Source: Candidatus Manganitrophus sp. (GTDB taxonomy: Bacteria; Nitrospirota; Nitrospiria; SBBL01; Manganitrophaceae). Taken from it: 64,000 nt of DNA. The DNA lies in the NCBI GenBank assembly GCA_028865235.1, contig CP114561.1, positions 3,430,001 through 3,494,000 of the forward strand, written 5' to 3'. A program made the translations under genes and the position numbers. Of this stretch, positions 55,215-64,000 are shown in pieces. Position 1 is the first letter of the stretch. Each line of letters begins with the position of its first letter. The notes below the pieces were generated by a model. The model made no database searches, was not told where the DNA came from, and worked only from the letters and a program-made list of their open reading frames with translations.

Positions 55215-55378
55215 TTGACATTTTTTTCGAGGCCGTGATAGATTCCCTTCCGAAGACGACAGTAAAATCCAACCAGGAATGTTTTACGAGCAGGGGGGGG
55301 AGGGGATGTTGCGTTTACAGGTTTCTGTGGCGCTCGTTTGGACCCAAGGGTTTTGAAAAGCCCTTGGGTTTTTTATTT
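55215..55378 (+). ncRNA. Candidate small RNA or leader between promoter and terminator
   Basis: A good sigma-70-type promoter (TTGACA 55215-55220, 18-nt spacer, TAGATT 55239-55244) is followed about 100 nt later by a strong intrinsic terminator (ACCCAAGGG 55341-55349 with CCCTTGGGT 55360-55368, then a T-rich run to 55378). The RNA would be about 125 nt and contain no convincing protein frame. It lies 140 nt upstream of the pseudo-receiver/PAS/LuxR gene, so it may be a free small RNA or an attenuator for that gene. Confidence 0.45.
55341..55378 (+). terminator. Strong rho-independent terminator
   Basis: Nine-bp perfect stem ACCCAAGGG / CCCTTGGGT extended by TTTT/AAAA pairing, followed by TTTTTTATTTT. 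Classic intrinsic terminator on the plus strand. Confidence 0.8.
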
Positions 55379-55519
55379 TACGATGGGAATCGCTCGAAGA
55401 ATTTGACCCGTTCCAGCGGACGAAATATACAGGGCGGCGGATCGGGGCCTCGGGGCGCTTTATCTGAAGGATTGGGCACTGGGTATGAAACCTCCAAGCG
55501 AGGATGAAGTAGCAGAAGC

Positions 55520-56908
55520 ATGCGTGGATCGCTTCGGATATTGATTATTGAGGTCTCGTTGGAAGATGCGGCGCTGCTGCTGTCAGAATTGCAGCGCGGT
55601 GAATATGACGTGGTGCACGAGCGGGTAGAGACGGCCGAAACATTAAAAGTGGCGCTTGATTCTCAGAGGTGGGATATCGTCTTTGCAAATTGTAATATGC
55701 CGCATTTTGCTGGACCTCAGATATTGGCAATATTAAGAGAAAAAGGATGGAACCTGCCGGTAATCCTCCTGTCGAGTGCGATGAATGAAGATCTGGCGGT
55801 GTCGGCAATGAAGGCCGGGGCGAACGATTACCTTCTGAAAAGCAATTTAAAACGTTTACTCCCCGTCGTCGAGCGGGAAATGCACGAAAGTAACGCACGG
55901 CGGGAGCGGAGGGAGGCCGAAGAGGCGCTTCGGCAAAGCGAAGAACGTTTTAGGCAATTGGCCGAGAATATCACCGAGGTCTTCTGGATGTGCAGCCTTG
56001 GTATGAAAGAAATGCTTTATATCAGCCCCGGCTACGAGAAGATCTGGGGCCGCAGTTGCAAAAGCCTCTATGAGCGACCGACCGCCTGGCTCGATGCGAT
56101 TCATCCGGAAGATCGAGGCCGAATCGAGAAGGCGGCGAGAGCCTTTCCGGTCTCGGGCCGGTATGATGAGGAGTATCGGATCGTCCGGCCCGATGGAGTG
56201 CATCGCTGGATTCATGACCGTGCTTTCCCTGTTAGGGACGCTGCGGGGCAGATCTATCGAATTACCGGAATCGCCAAAGATATCACCAATCGTAAATTAT
56301 CAGAGAAAGCCTTAAAAGATGCGAAAGAATTTTCCGAAAATCTCATTCAGACGGCGAACGTCATCATCCTCGGACTCGACACGGATGGCAATATCAACCT
56401 CTTCAACCGAGCCGCAGAGAAGATTACCGGTTACACCTCCTCAGAGTTAAACGGTAAGAACTGGTTCGAGATTTTAGTGCCGAAAGATCGATATCCTCAC
56501 GTTTGGGAGGAGTTTACCAGACTGGTTCAGGGTGGAGCGCCCGAGATTTTTGAGAACCCGATTCTTACGAAAACGGGTCAAGAAAGATATGTGATTTGGC
56601 GGAACAATCAAGTGAGGGTGGATGGAAAGATTGCCGGCACGATTTCTTTTGGCAATGACATCACCGATTTGTGGCGGGCCACCGCACAACATACCCGGTG
56701 GGAACGTGTCGAACTCACTAAACGTGAAAAAGAGGTGCTGTCATGGGTCATGGCGGGAAAAAGCAATAGCGATATCAGTGCCATCATGAATATTTCCCCG
56801 CACGGCATCGACTTCCATTTGCGAAATCTTTTTAAGAAACTGGGTGTGACCTCACGGGTTGGCGCTGCTCTGCGAGGGGTGCGGATGGGCCTGATCGATC
56901 CGGATTGA
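55520..56908 (+). CDS. Pseudo-receiver-PAS-PAS-LuxR transcription factor
   Basis: 462 aa. The receiver-like domain (1-125) has lost its chemistry: the acidic pair reads IIEVSLEDA and the acceptor position is N (VFANCNMPHF); K of LLKSN remains. PAS1 (ENITEVFWMCSLGMKEMLYI, ending ITGIAKDITNRK) is close to PAS3 of the gene at 17327; PAS2 (QTANVIILGLDTDGNINLFN). C-terminal LuxR HTH: LTKREKEVLSWVMAGKSNSD, ISAIMNISPHGIDFHLRNLF. So a PAS signal probably controls DNA binding without phosphorylation. Cytoplasmic, frame intact. Preceded by the candidate small RNA. Confidence 0.87.
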   Translation: MRGSLRILIIEVSLEDAALLLSELQRGEYDVVHERVETAETLKVALDSQRWDIVFANCNMPHFAGPQILAILREKGWNLPVILLSSAMNEDLAVSAMKAGANDYLLKSNLKRLLPVVEREMHESNARRERREAEEALRQSEERFRQLAENITEVFWMCSLGMKEMLYISPGYEKIWGRSCKSLYERPTAWLDAIHPEDRGRIEKAARAFPVSGRYDEEYRIVRPDGVHRWIHDRAFPVRDAAGQIYRITGIAKDITNRKLSEKALKDAKEFSENLIQTANVIILGLDTDGNINLFNRAAEKITGYTSSELNGKNWFEILVPKDRYPHVWEEFTRLVQGGAPEIFENPILTKTGQERYVIWRNNQVRVDGKIAGTISFGNDITDLWRATAQHTRWERVELTKREKEVLSWVMAGKSNSDISAIMNISPHGIDFHLRNLFKKLGVTSRVGAALRGVRMGLIDPD

Positions 56909-57128
56909 TTGCGAATTGATATCTCTCCGAAAGGCATATCAGCTACTCCGCCCGATCGCGCATAGAGCAGCTCAGCGCTCTACTCATAAACCTTACTTCG
57001 TATCCTACGCACCTGCGTAGCTATCTTTTGTATTCACATCCTGGTAGCCTCTACCTCCAGTTTTCCAACCATGGAAGTATAAAGAACCTTGCGCGACAGA
57101 TCGGTCACCTTCCGGAGACGCGCTGAGT

Positions 57129-57385
57129 TGGAGTTCGGATCAGGACAGTCCGTTAGGCACGGATGTAACGCTGACGGTCAGTACGCTTCCTAAAAAAAAC
57201 CGACGTCATCAAGCTAGTCGCCACAGATTCGAAAGGAGCGGGGAGTAATCCGGTTTCCGTGATTATTCACATTGTTTCAGGTCCGCTAAATCACTCGCTC
57301 GTGCCGACGGCGCCTGACATCACGATGTTCGAACTATCTTCGGGTATGTCCCAAATTACGGCCAATGATCCGGATCGTGGGCAGA
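57129..57385 (+). pseudogene. Relic of an Ig/PKD-like surface domain
   Basis: WSSDQDSPLGTDVTLTVSTL and, after a one-base shift, KTDVIKLVATDSKGAGSNPV then SVIIHIV follow the common bacterial Ig-like pattern W-SD-DG-LGTG...LS-GTH-I-L-ATDS-GA. No start codon or signal peptide; stops on both sides. Probably the remains of a large adhesin upstream of the present lipoprotein genes. 56909-57128 shows nothing else. Confidence 0.6.
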
Positions 57386-57476
57386 GCTCGTAACAAGAGG
57401 CCACGTGTCATGTAGCTTGGGTGGGATGGTCTGATGGAATTACCGCCGAACAATTTTTTTAATGAAGGAAATCATC

Positions 57477-59315
57477 ATGATCCGAATAAAATTCCTGTTT
57501 AGCCTTTTCCTGGTTTTGGGGGTTGTTTTTCTGCCCGCCTGCGGCAGCGGAGGGGGCAGCAGCCCTTCTACTTCCCCCCCCACCCCGACGCAGCAGATCC
57601 TCTCCGGCACGGCGGCGGCGGGCGCGCCGATCATCGGACACGTCGTCGTCAAAGACAGTGCCGGCCTCACGCGCACGGTGCAGATCGACGCCAACGGCGG
57701 TTACACAGTCGACGTGATCGGTCTGGCGGCGCCGTTTGTGCTGCGTGCAGAAGGAGTGGCGGGGGGGCGCTCCTACGTTGTGCACTCGGCGGCCACCAGC
57801 GCCGACGTCAACGGCACAATCAACATCACACCGCTCACTGACCTGATTGTGGCTAATATCGCACGCCAGGTCGCGGCGAATTATTTCGATTCCGGCAATT
57901 TCAGCAATCTTAGCGCCACCGCATTGAATGTGGAAGAAGATCTGCTCCAACAGCGCTTGCAGTCGGTGCTGACCGACCTCGGCGTCGACGCCTCGATCGA
58001 TCTGCTGCGCAGCGCCTTCAGCGCCGATCACACCGGACTCGACGCCGCCCTCGACGTGCTGCGCGTGTCGGTGGACAGGGCCACAAACACAGCGTTGATC
58101 ACGAATGTCATCAACAACGCCAACATCACCGACGACCTCACCCTTTCTTCCGACAGCAGCTTGCTCGACTCCACCGGAACGGCCAAAGGGATGAGCGATT
58201 GGGAAGCCATCCGCGCCCGCTTCGCCAGTTTCGAAGCGGCTTTCGCCACTGGTCTGCCGGCGGCGGACGATCCGCTCTTGCTAGCGCAGTTTGATCAGGC
58301 CGGCTTTCTTGTGGATGGCAAAGATCTCGCCGAATTCCTCGGTGAAGCCAGCAGCGATCCGGGCCTTGTTGGATTCCGGTTCATGTCGCTGTCGGTGGTC
58401 AACCTCACGCCCGCGAGCGCCACGCAAAACGGCCGCGCGGTTGTGGTGTCCAGCATAGGGAACAGGAAATACCCCTACTTTAACTGGACCATGACCGGCA
58501 TTTACGACAATACCACCGGGGGCACCAACTGGCTGCACGCCGGCAATCAACGCATCGCCGAAGTGTATGCGCAACCACGTTCGATACTCGGTTTCAATTC
58601 CTCTAGTCGCACGCAGATTCAAAGCGGAATCGATTTTGAGATCGGACAACATGCAGGCGGCACTCTCGACTACGCCGTGACGACAGGGCCGGGCCTGCCC
58701 GCCAGCGGCGGCGGCGCCAGCGGCGCGTCGGCCGGGCTGTTGATGGTGTCCAGAGATTTTGGTAATAGGTTTGACATCGCCAGTCCTCCTTATGCGGGCG
58801 CCTCCACACCGACCCACCCGCGCGCTTCGGCGGATCGTGGGCGAATGTATGTTTGGCAGGACAGCGAAATCGCGGCGCTGCCATCCGAAAATCTTGCCTA
58901 CTCCGTCACGTTCTATGACGACAACGACACCCCAAGCAACCTCACCGACGACACGGCCGTCGCCACCTATCCCTTCACGTTGCTGAAGCCGCCCCTGTCC
59001 GCCGGGAGTTTGAGCGCGGCCAACTTCCCCGTCATCACGGCCCCTACCGCTTCGGATGTGCTGAGCATTTACGCCACAGGTGGCCCGCTCACCGTAACCT
59101 GGAACCTGCCGGCGGGACTGGAGACGGATGAATTCGACTCGGTGCGTCTCTATAACGGCGGTTTCGATAGTGTGGGCAGCGAAGTAGCGCCGACGGCCAC
59201 CGGCACGACGGTGCAGATTACGCCGCCGCCCGGCACGGTCATCGGCGGGTTGCTTGGTGTGACCGCTTTTGACGCCGCGAGCCGCGCTTACAGCTACCAG
59301 CTTCACGTGCCGTAG
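57477..59315 (+). CDS. Large surface lipoprotein of unknown function
   Basis: 612 aa. Signal peptide MIRIKFLFSLFLVLGVVFLPAC with lipobox LPAC, then the flexible GSGGGSSPSTSPPTPTQQ linker. The N-terminal domain GTAAAGAPIIGHVVVKDSAG, IDANGGYTVDVIGLAAPFVL matches carboxypeptidase-regulatory-like folds seen in exported proteins. The remainder is beta-rich (FDIASPPYAGASTPTHPRAS, TWNLPAGLETDEFDSVRLYN). Start ATG 57477 has GAAGGA seven nt upstream. Frame intact despite length. Composition (GC-rich, low Lys) differs from the RHS gene after it. Function not recognised. Confidence 0.75.
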   Translation: MIRIKFLFSLFLVLGVVFLPACGSGGGSSPSTSPPTPTQQILSGTAAAGAPIIGHVVVKDSAGLTRTVQIDANGGYTVDVIGLAAPFVLRAEGVAGGRSYVVHSAATSADVNGTINITPLTDLIVANIARQVAANYFDSGNFSNLSATALNVEEDLLQQRLQSVLTDLGVDASIDLLRSAFSADHTGLDAALDVLRVSVDRATNTALITNVINNANITDDLTLSSDSSLLDSTGTAKGMSDWEAIRARFASFEAAFATGLPAADDPLLLAQFDQAGFLVDGKDLAEFLGEASSDPGLVGFRFMSLSVVNLTPASATQNGRAVVVSSIGNRKYPYFNWTMTGIYDNTTGGTNWLHAGNQRIAEVYAQPRSILGFNSSSRTQIQSGIDFEIGQHAGGTLDYAVTTGPGLPASGGGASGASAGLLMVSRDFGNRFDIASPPYAGASTPTHPRASADRGRMYVWQDSEIAALPSENLAYSVTFYDDNDTPSNLTDDTAVATYPFTLLKPPLSAGSLSAANFPVITAPTASDVLSIYATGGPLTVTWNLPAGLETDEFDSVRLYNGGFDSVGSEVAPTATGTTVQITPPPGTVIGGLLGVTAFDAASRAYSYQLHVP

Positions 59316-59456
59316 AAACAATTTGCCAAGCCGGGGGAGTCGAGAACAATCCTAAACTCGATGGAGGATTTAATCTGCAAGATCAAATTGGGGGAAAATG
59401 ATGAACACAACAAAAAGGGGTGTTCAATCTATTTTTATGATACTCGCTGATTGCGC

Positions 59457-59770
59457 GCAATGTGACCATGGAATAATTTGGCTTTCTGAAATAGAGGGAT
59501 TTCCTGATTCATGATTGGGATCGCATATTCTGCTCATCCTTTCAGCAGATCATTGAATCGGTTGGGATTAGAAGAATTGCGCTCCCTCCCCGAAGTGCGA
59601 ATCTAAATGCTTTTTCAGAGAGGTGGGTGAGATCGATCAAGGAGGAGTGCCTCTCGAAAGTGATTCTGTTTGGGGAGGGTTCACTTCGGCGTGTGATCGG
59701 TGAATACGTCGAGCATTACCATCCGTAGAGGAACCACCAAGGAAAAGACAATGTATTACTGTTTCCCTCG
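59457..59770 (+). pseudogene. Transposase relic, same family as 54379-55115
   Basis: RNVTMEEFGFLK, stop, DFLIHDWDRIFCSSFQQ, IIESVGIRRIALPPRSANLN, AFSERWVRSIKEECLSKVIL, FGEGSLRRVIGEYVEHYHP and RNHQGKDN are the C-terminal half of the same rve-type transposase, with stops and frame changes. The block IIES-GIRRIALP--S-NLN-F-ERW is shared with the first relic. 59316-59456 and 59771-59885 show nothing else. Confidence 0.7.
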
Positions 59771-59885
59771 CCTGGACTGAACCAGAAGGAAGCAGATCCC
59801 ATTCGGTGTCGAGAAAGGGTGGGTGGCCTTCTAAAATATTAGCATCGGAAGGCCGCATGAATATTTTACCCATACGGGATCGGAC

Positions 59886-62800
59886 ATGCAGCGGGCAAAA
59901 ATACTCTTTCTATTGAGAATATGGGTCGCTCTATTTGTTCCGTTATTGCTGACCGGCTGCGGCAGCGGTGGCGGTAGCGACGGTGGCGGGGCCCCACCGG
60001 AGACAGAAAACACCCCCATTATAGGTGGCGTGCGCTCCGGTGTGTTGTCCGATTCCGATAATGTTTATCCGACCGGGAGAATGGTGAGAATTGACGTGGA
60101 AGTACCATCCGGGAGCGAGAAGATTGTCAGCGGGACGATTCGAATCACCTCCGCATCCCAAGGCTATGATTCCGGTGTTCGGCCTTTATTGTTCGGGTCG
60201 ATTTTTTTCATGTGGGATACGGCCGGCCTGAACCCTGCTCCCGATTATAAGGCGCTCGTCACATTGACCGATTCTTCCGGACAGACCGTCACCGACAATT
60301 CATTAACGATCACATTGGCGCCCAATCCGCCGGTCATCAATAAATTAGTGAGCGATGTCGACGTGAACGTTCCGGCGGCAGGATTTCCGATTAGAATCGT
60401 CCGGACCTATCTTCTCGATTCTAATTTTGACGGACCGCTCGGCTACGGCTGGACGCATACCTATCGGATGCGCGCGGTCGAAAAACCGACATTCGAGATC
60501 ATCCAAGCACTACCACCCTTTAATGGTCCCGGAGAGCGTGTTCCAATCGATGGTATTGTACAAATTTTCAATTCCGACGGCACAGGGTCCCACTTTCAGC
60601 CGAACGGAGATAGCACTTACCAGTCCCCCAAGGGGGACTTCAGAAGCTTGACGAAAAACACCGACGGGACCTACCTGCTCAAAGAGAAATCCGGCACCCG
60701 GTACGATTTCGATGCGGCGGGAAGGCTGACGCGGATCACGGACCGGAATGAAAACGCGCAAAATCTAGGGTATGGTCCTAATGGCAGAGTCGCTACAGTG
60801 ACCGACTCCTCCGGCCAAGTCACCACCTTCGCCTACAATGTCGCAAACAGGATCACTTCCATCACCGACCCATCGGGACGGACTGTTTCTTACAGTTATG
60901 ACAACGCAGGCAACCTGGTCTCCGTCACCCGGCCTGGAGCTTTTACCACCGCTTTTACCTATGATGCCAATCATAACCTGACGACGATCACCGACCCGTC
61001 CGGCAAGCGCACTTTCTTTACCGTGAATACTGATGACCAGCTGGAATCGGTTTCCGCGGAAGGCGGGAACAACAAAGTGACCTTCCAATATTTTACGCCG
61101 ACGCCGAACCAGATGACGGTGACCGATGCTCTCGGCAGCCAGACGATTTCGACCTACGACAATAATGCTTTGGTCACCGCGGTGGTTGATCCCTCCAACA
61201 ACACCACCGGTATGACTTATGACGCCAACTTGAACTTGACCAGCCTTACAGACGCCAAAGGAGGCGTCACCACCTTCACATACGATAGTCGAGGAAATGT
61301 TTTGAGCACCACCGATGCCCTCGGCAAAACGGTGGCGCTCGCCTATGAACCTTCCTTTAATCAAGTGGCGAGCTTGACCGATGGAAAGGGGAACACAACG
61401 TCATTTCAGTATGATGCCATGGGAAACCTGACCGCGATGACCTATCCGAATGGATCAGCAGAGACATTCGGATATAATGCCTCAGGAAATCTGATCCGCA
61501 AGACCGATCAAAAGGGTCAAGCAATAAATTATTCGTATGACACCAGAGGTAATCTCACGGCGAAGTCTTTTCCGGATGGAACCTCCGACAGTTTTACATA
61601 TGATTCAGCTGGCAATTTAACAAGCACTACAGACGAAAACGGGACAATCAATTTTAGATACGACGGCTCAGATCGCCTTATTCAAGTGACTTATCCGGGA
61701 GGAGAAGTGGTCTCCTACGGATACGACGCGGTAGGGAACCGGACTCAACTTACTTATCCAGATGGAATGGTTCTGAACTATGCTTATGATACGACCAACA
61801 AGCTCACGCAGATTAACAGTTCAGGCCAGGTGGTCGCCGCATACACGTACGACTCTCTCAGTCGGGTGACTCGACGCGACCTTCAGAACGGCACCTTCAC
61901 AACCTACGGCTACGACTTCTCCAGTCGTCTGTTGGATTTGATCAACCGCAAATCAACCTCGGCGATTATTTCCAGCTTTTCCTACACCTATGACAATGTC
62001 GGAAATCGCCTGACAATGACCTCCCTGGATGGCAGGATGGAGTATTCTTACGACGCGATTAGCCAGCTCGTGAGTGTAATTAAGCCGGATGCCACGACAA
62101 CTATTTACAGTCTTGATGCGGCCGGAAATCGTATCTCGCTGACAGATGGCAGTGGCACCACCAATTATACGACTAACGATCTGAACCAATATACCGATGT
62201 GGGGGGGGAGACCTACAGCTACGATGCCAACGGAAATATGATCAGTAAAACCACACCTGCAGGAACGACGACTTATACTTACGATTTCGAAAACCGTCTT
62301 ATCGAAGTAAAGACTACTGCGGAATCCATCTCTTACGTTTATGATCCTTTTGGCCGAAGGATTTTCAGAGCTACCGCAACAGATACTACCCAATTCATCC
62401 ACGATGGGTGGCGTGTCTTGATGGAGAAAGATGATTCCGGGAATATAGTGGCACGCTATATTCATGGTGCTTGGATTGACGAGATTTTAAAGATGGAGCG
62501 CGGAAGCGAAACGTATTATTACTTCCAGGACGGAATTGGAAGTGTCGTAAATCTCTCAAATTCAATCGGGGATGTTGTTGAATCTTATACATATGATGTT
62601 TATGGATTACCAAACGGGATAAGCTCTGTTGGAAACCCACATTTGTTTACAGGTAGAGAATATGAAGTCCAATTAGGACTTTATTATTCCAGGGCTAGAT
62701 ATTACAGCCCCCAAATAGGTAGGTTCTTATCACTGGACCCAATAAGGTTCTTAGGGGGAGTGAACTTTTATAAGTATGTTGATAATAATCCTGTTATATT

Positions 62801-64000
62801 TCTGGATCCGTATGGTTTAAAAAAAAGCGAGGCACCTTGGTGGTGTTTCTATTGTAGTGTTATAGAAAGCGCTGGCGACAATCTTTTAGGTGGAGATATT
62901 TCTAATTTGGGTCAGGAAATTGATGAACGTTCCAAGAACTTTAGGCGCGAATTGGCCTGGAATGTTGGAACCAACCTTTTTTTCTCAACTTGGTCATACG
63001 CATTACCATTCCCTGCTCCGCCGATTCCGTCTCCACCCGTGCCTGATACACCTAGCACACCTGTCCCGAGTACCACGCCGGGAGAGGGTGGTAATAGTGA
63101 GGGTGGGGGTAGTAGCAATGACGAGGGAGGTGATGACGGAGGTGGTGGTGAGGGTGGTGATAATAACGATGGGGGTGGTGGAGGTTGTGACCCGTGCGTT
63201 GGGGATCCTACTTTCATTCAACGTTCAGGACGTGGAGAGAAGAAGAGCACTGATTCAATAATAAAATTAGTTTCTCAAGGTTTTGTTGCCAAGCTCTCGG
63301 TACCCTACCAAGAGGCGCTGGTTCGCGGGGGAAGTCCCTATTTTTGGTCTTGCTGATGCTAGAGAATTCAAAAAATTTGAAGTGGAGTATGGAAGTGGAG
63401 TCGAACCACAAACCTGGACTACTATTTTCTCCTCTATCACTTCCCAGACAAAGGATGTTACGGTCACTGACCTGGATGACTCAGGCGACACAACTATCCA
63501 GGGAAACCTCGCCACATGGGATACCGGCTTGAACTATGTCTATCTTCCTTCTCACCCGGCCGATCACCCCATTGACCTGAAAGGAACCTACACGGTCAGA
63601 CTGGTTGTGACTGGAAAGGATGGCCAGACGGTCGAAGACAGGGTCACGGTAGATGTGGCCGACGTGATCCCCAATGCCTGGGGCGGCACGGTTGTCAGCA
63701 CCGATCAACGCCTGATGTTGACGGTGCCGGAGCAGGCGATCCGGGACAGCTTCCGCCTGATCGGAGCCAAGCCTGTCGAGAAGACGCCTGCAACGCCGCC
63801 TATGGATCACACGCTGATCGGATCGGTGTATGCCCTGCGGGAGCCGGGTGAGCGTTTCACCAAAGAGGTGACGCTGACGATGAAGCTCACCGAGGAGGCG
63901 GTCAAAGGGCACGATCTTGATTCCATCGGAATCTACGGATATGACGAGAAACGGAAGACATGGGAACATCTCAACTCGCGGCGTCCGGACGGTCTACCTC
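59886..64000 (+). CDS. RHS/YD-repeat lipoprotein, one frameshift, open at window end
   Basis: More than 1370 aa. Signal peptide and lipobox (LFVPLLLTGC), linker GSGGGSDGGGAPPETE, a beta domain, then about 25 YD repeats (FTYDANHNLTTITDPSGK, YDSRGNVLSTTDALGKTV, YDAMGNLTAMTYPNGSA, and so on, about residues 170-850). The RHS core LYYSRARYYSPQIGRFLSLD PIRF ends at LDPYGL (about 980). Instead of a toxin there follows a Gly/Asp/Ser linker (about 1065-1110) and, after a G5-to-G4 correction near 63323, a beta domain VPIFGLADAREFKKFEVEYG and TVPEQAIRDSFRLIGAKPVE. Likely a surface shell or adhesin. Start 59886 has a weak ribosome site. Confidence 0.85.

Noticed and set aside
57462..63356. Reading the RHS gene as ending at 63356
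   Set aside because: The following sequence continues a conserved-looking domain in another frame with a G-run at the break; the stop is probably artificial.

Overview
The window looks like a chromosome segment of a Nitrospirota-type bacterium (Nitrospira/Manganitrophus-like). This is inferred from gene content, not from a marker gene: a decaheme cytochrome next to an MtrB/PioB porin, a chlorite-dismutase-family protein, a Tad pilus locus, many PAS/c-di-GMP sensors, and a formamidase/urea-transport cluster. I saw no rRNA, tRNA or CRISPR array.

Layout. 1-4.2 kb: beta-CASP nuclease, PEP synthase, a cytochrome c and an OsmC protein, all on the minus strand. 4.5-7.4 kb: a PAS-GGDEF sensor, a decayed Ca/Na antiporter and a globin. 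7.4-12.3 kb: a plus-strand extracellular-electron-transfer cluster (small cytochrome c, decaheme cytochrome, 746-aa porin, membrane cytochrome, cupredoxin). 12.3-20.6 kb: three large signalling proteins, plus a truncated response regulator fused to a broken second globin. 20.6-28.7 kb: fmdA-fmdB-urtABCDE. 28.7-40.4 kb: a minus-strand Tad/Flp pilus operon. 40.4-47.4 kb: a His-rich metal binder, a duplicated flp pilin, a Cld-family gene with a DNA-binding partner, and a LytS/LytTR two-component pair. 47.4-55.1 kb: accessory DNA with a DUF3016 protein, LysR/MFS pair, YfdX-like protein, MITE, PIN toxin-antitoxin and a dead transposase. 55.2-57.4 kb: a possible small RNA, a pseudo-receiver/PAS/LuxR protein and an Ig-domain relic. 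57.5-64 kb: two large lipoproteins, the second an RHS/YD protein running off the end.

How they may work together (inference): the cytochrome/porin/cupredoxin set can move electrons across the outer membrane; the PAS/GGDEF/EAL proteins set c-di-GMP; Tad pili and large surface lipoproteins serve attachment; urt/formamidase supplies nitrogen.

Sequence quality. A large share of genes carry frameshifts while the protein similarity continues in another frame. Two kinds can be seen. One is single-base changes in homopolymers (G, C or A runs), found throughout. The other is dense 1-2 base indels outside homopolymers in GC-rich stretches of ppsA, fmdA and urtA-E, which look like chimeric or unpolished consensus. 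I treat both as probable sequence errors unless reads show otherwise, and give the full reconstructed span of each gene.

The most unusual signals are: (1) a 34-bp sequence present four times, almost invariant, always inside a minus-strand small reading frame with the peptide KSSKIVHEGQP; (2) a roughly 110-140 bp structured element upstream of both flp pilins and the cld gene, with two mutually exclusive stems ending in a U-run; (3) a promoter-terminator pair near 55.2-55.4 kb that could define a roughly 125-nt RNA.
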